Of a stretch of DNA of 64,000 bases, positions 63,611-64,000 are shown piece after piece (within the stretch, counting starts at the first letter, position 1; each line of letters opens with the position of its first letter). Below the pieces are notes generated by a model that did not search any database, was not told the DNA's origin, and was given only the letters and a program-made list of their open reading frames with translations. The DNA is taken from assembly GCA_009901575.1 (NCBI GenBank), contig WXYP01000001.1:744001-808000 (forward strand), written 5' to 3'. The stretch is from Flavobacteriaceae bacterium R38 (GTDB lineage: Bacteria > Bacteroidota > Bacteroidia > Flavobacteriales > Flavobacteriaceae). The translations under genes and the position numbers were made by a program.

Positions 63611-64000
63611 CAATCGCTGCTATTTACACCAATAGCTAATCCTCCTTTGGAAGTTTCTTTGTATTTAGTATTCATATCCTTTGCTGTTTCCCACATGGTA
63701 TTAATTACCTTGTCTAAAGAGACTCTGGCATTTGAAGGATCACTATCTAGGGCAAGTTCTGCTGCATTTATAGCCTTAATTGCTCCCATAGCATTTCTTT
63801 CTATACATGGTATCTGGACTAAACCACCGATAGGATCGCATGTAAGACCTAAATGGTGTTCCATAGCAATTTCACTTGCCATCAATACTTGCTGAGGACT
63901 TCCACCTAAAAGTTCAGTAAGTGCTCCTGCTGCCATTGCAGAAGAAACTCCTATCTCTGCCTGGCACCCTCCCATAGCTGCCGAAATAGTGGCTCCTTTT
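63607..64000 (-). CDS. sdaA: L-serine ammonia-lyase, C-terminal part (cut by window edge)
   Basis: The frame stays open to the window end, so the gene begins further right. The visible part has the iron-sulfur enzyme's alpha-chain features: [31 protein letters not shown] and [26 protein letters not shown], with cluster-ligand Cys residues (GGCQ, LTCDP, IPCIE). It deaminates serine to pyruvate. The C-terminal end is intact. Whether it is a single-chain or two-chain enzyme is not visible. Confidence 0.93.
   Translation of the reverse strand, partial: KGATISAAMGGCQAEIGVSSAMAAGALTELLGGSPQQVLMASEIAMEHHLGLTCDPIGGLVQIPCIERNAMGAIKAINAAELALDSDPSNARVSLDKVINTMWETAKDMNTKYKETSKGGLAIGVNSSDC

Overview
The window is AT-rich, densely coded chromosomal DNA from a member of the Flavobacteriaceae (phylum Bacteroidota). 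The assignment rests on Bacteroidota-type promoters (TTTG, 19-base spacer, TAnnTTTG), weak Shine-Dalgarno sequences, the block tpx-dgkA-ftsK-lolA-lptF-ribB, many lipoproteins with Bacteroidota-like lipoboxes, and RiPP precursors with 'LNLNKK' leaders. The genus cannot be fixed from the sequence alone. I saw no rRNA, CRISPR array, prophage or insertion sequence. There is one tRNA, tRNA-Ser(TGA).

Layout. (1) 0.4-8.5 kb: a tightly packed minus-strand island of NAD and ADP-ribose enzymes. In order of transcription it holds an NrtR-like Nudix regulator, a short PRPP-synthetase homologue, an ADP-ribosylglycohydrolase, a NADAR protein split by an in-frame TAA, a DUF4291 protein, a macrodomain protein, a LOG/SLOG protein, KptA (RNA 2'-phosphotransferase), a 2OG-Fe(II) oxygenase, a calcineurin-like phosphoesterase and a NAMPT. 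Four inverted repeats of one design (ATTTGCGTA-N5-TACGCAAAT, with variants) lie at the three likely promoters. At two of them the repeat overlaps the -7 box. This is the most interesting part of the window. (2) 8.7-16.5 kb: tRNA-Ser, a TauE exporter, and the housekeeping block ribB (with a decayed GTP cyclohydrolase half), lptF-like, lolA-like, ftsK, dgkA, tpx. (3) 16.7-19 kb: an accessory pocket with small membrane proteins and three orphan cysteine-rich RiPP precursors, each with its own terminator. (4) 19-25.9 kb: NhaC antiporter, methionine gamma-lyase-like enzyme with a divergent Lrp regulator, S41 lipoprotein, lpdA. (5) 26-35.9 kb: ABC exporter, DUF3179 protein preceded by a heptamer repeat, CDGSH protein, membrane acyltransferase, pabB, tilS, dsbD. 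A fourth, previously hidden RiPP precursor lies at 36053-36205. (6) 36.4-48.3 kb: comM, a double M16 peptidase, a tricorn-like S41 protease, and an Nramp-pxpABC operon. (7) 48.7-52.2 kb: two tandem paralogues, one of them a lipoprotein, beside a three-gene sensor/kinase/regulator operon. (8) 52.2-64 kb: membrane protein, aldehyde dehydrogenase, leuACDB, a Bacteroidota helical protein, EamA transporter, RluA synthase, panB, an NTF2-like protein and the C-terminal part of serine dehydratase.

How the parts fit. The NAD island looks like one regulon. NAMPT and the PRPP-synthetase homologue can rebuild NAD from nicotinamide. The glycohydrolase, macrodomain, NADAR, KptA and LOG proteins process ADP-ribose or nucleotide derivatives. 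The Nudix regulator probably senses ADP-ribose or NAD status. A role in RNA or protein ADP-ribosylation repair, or in surviving NAD-depleting phage defence, is inference. No enzyme of the island has been tested here.
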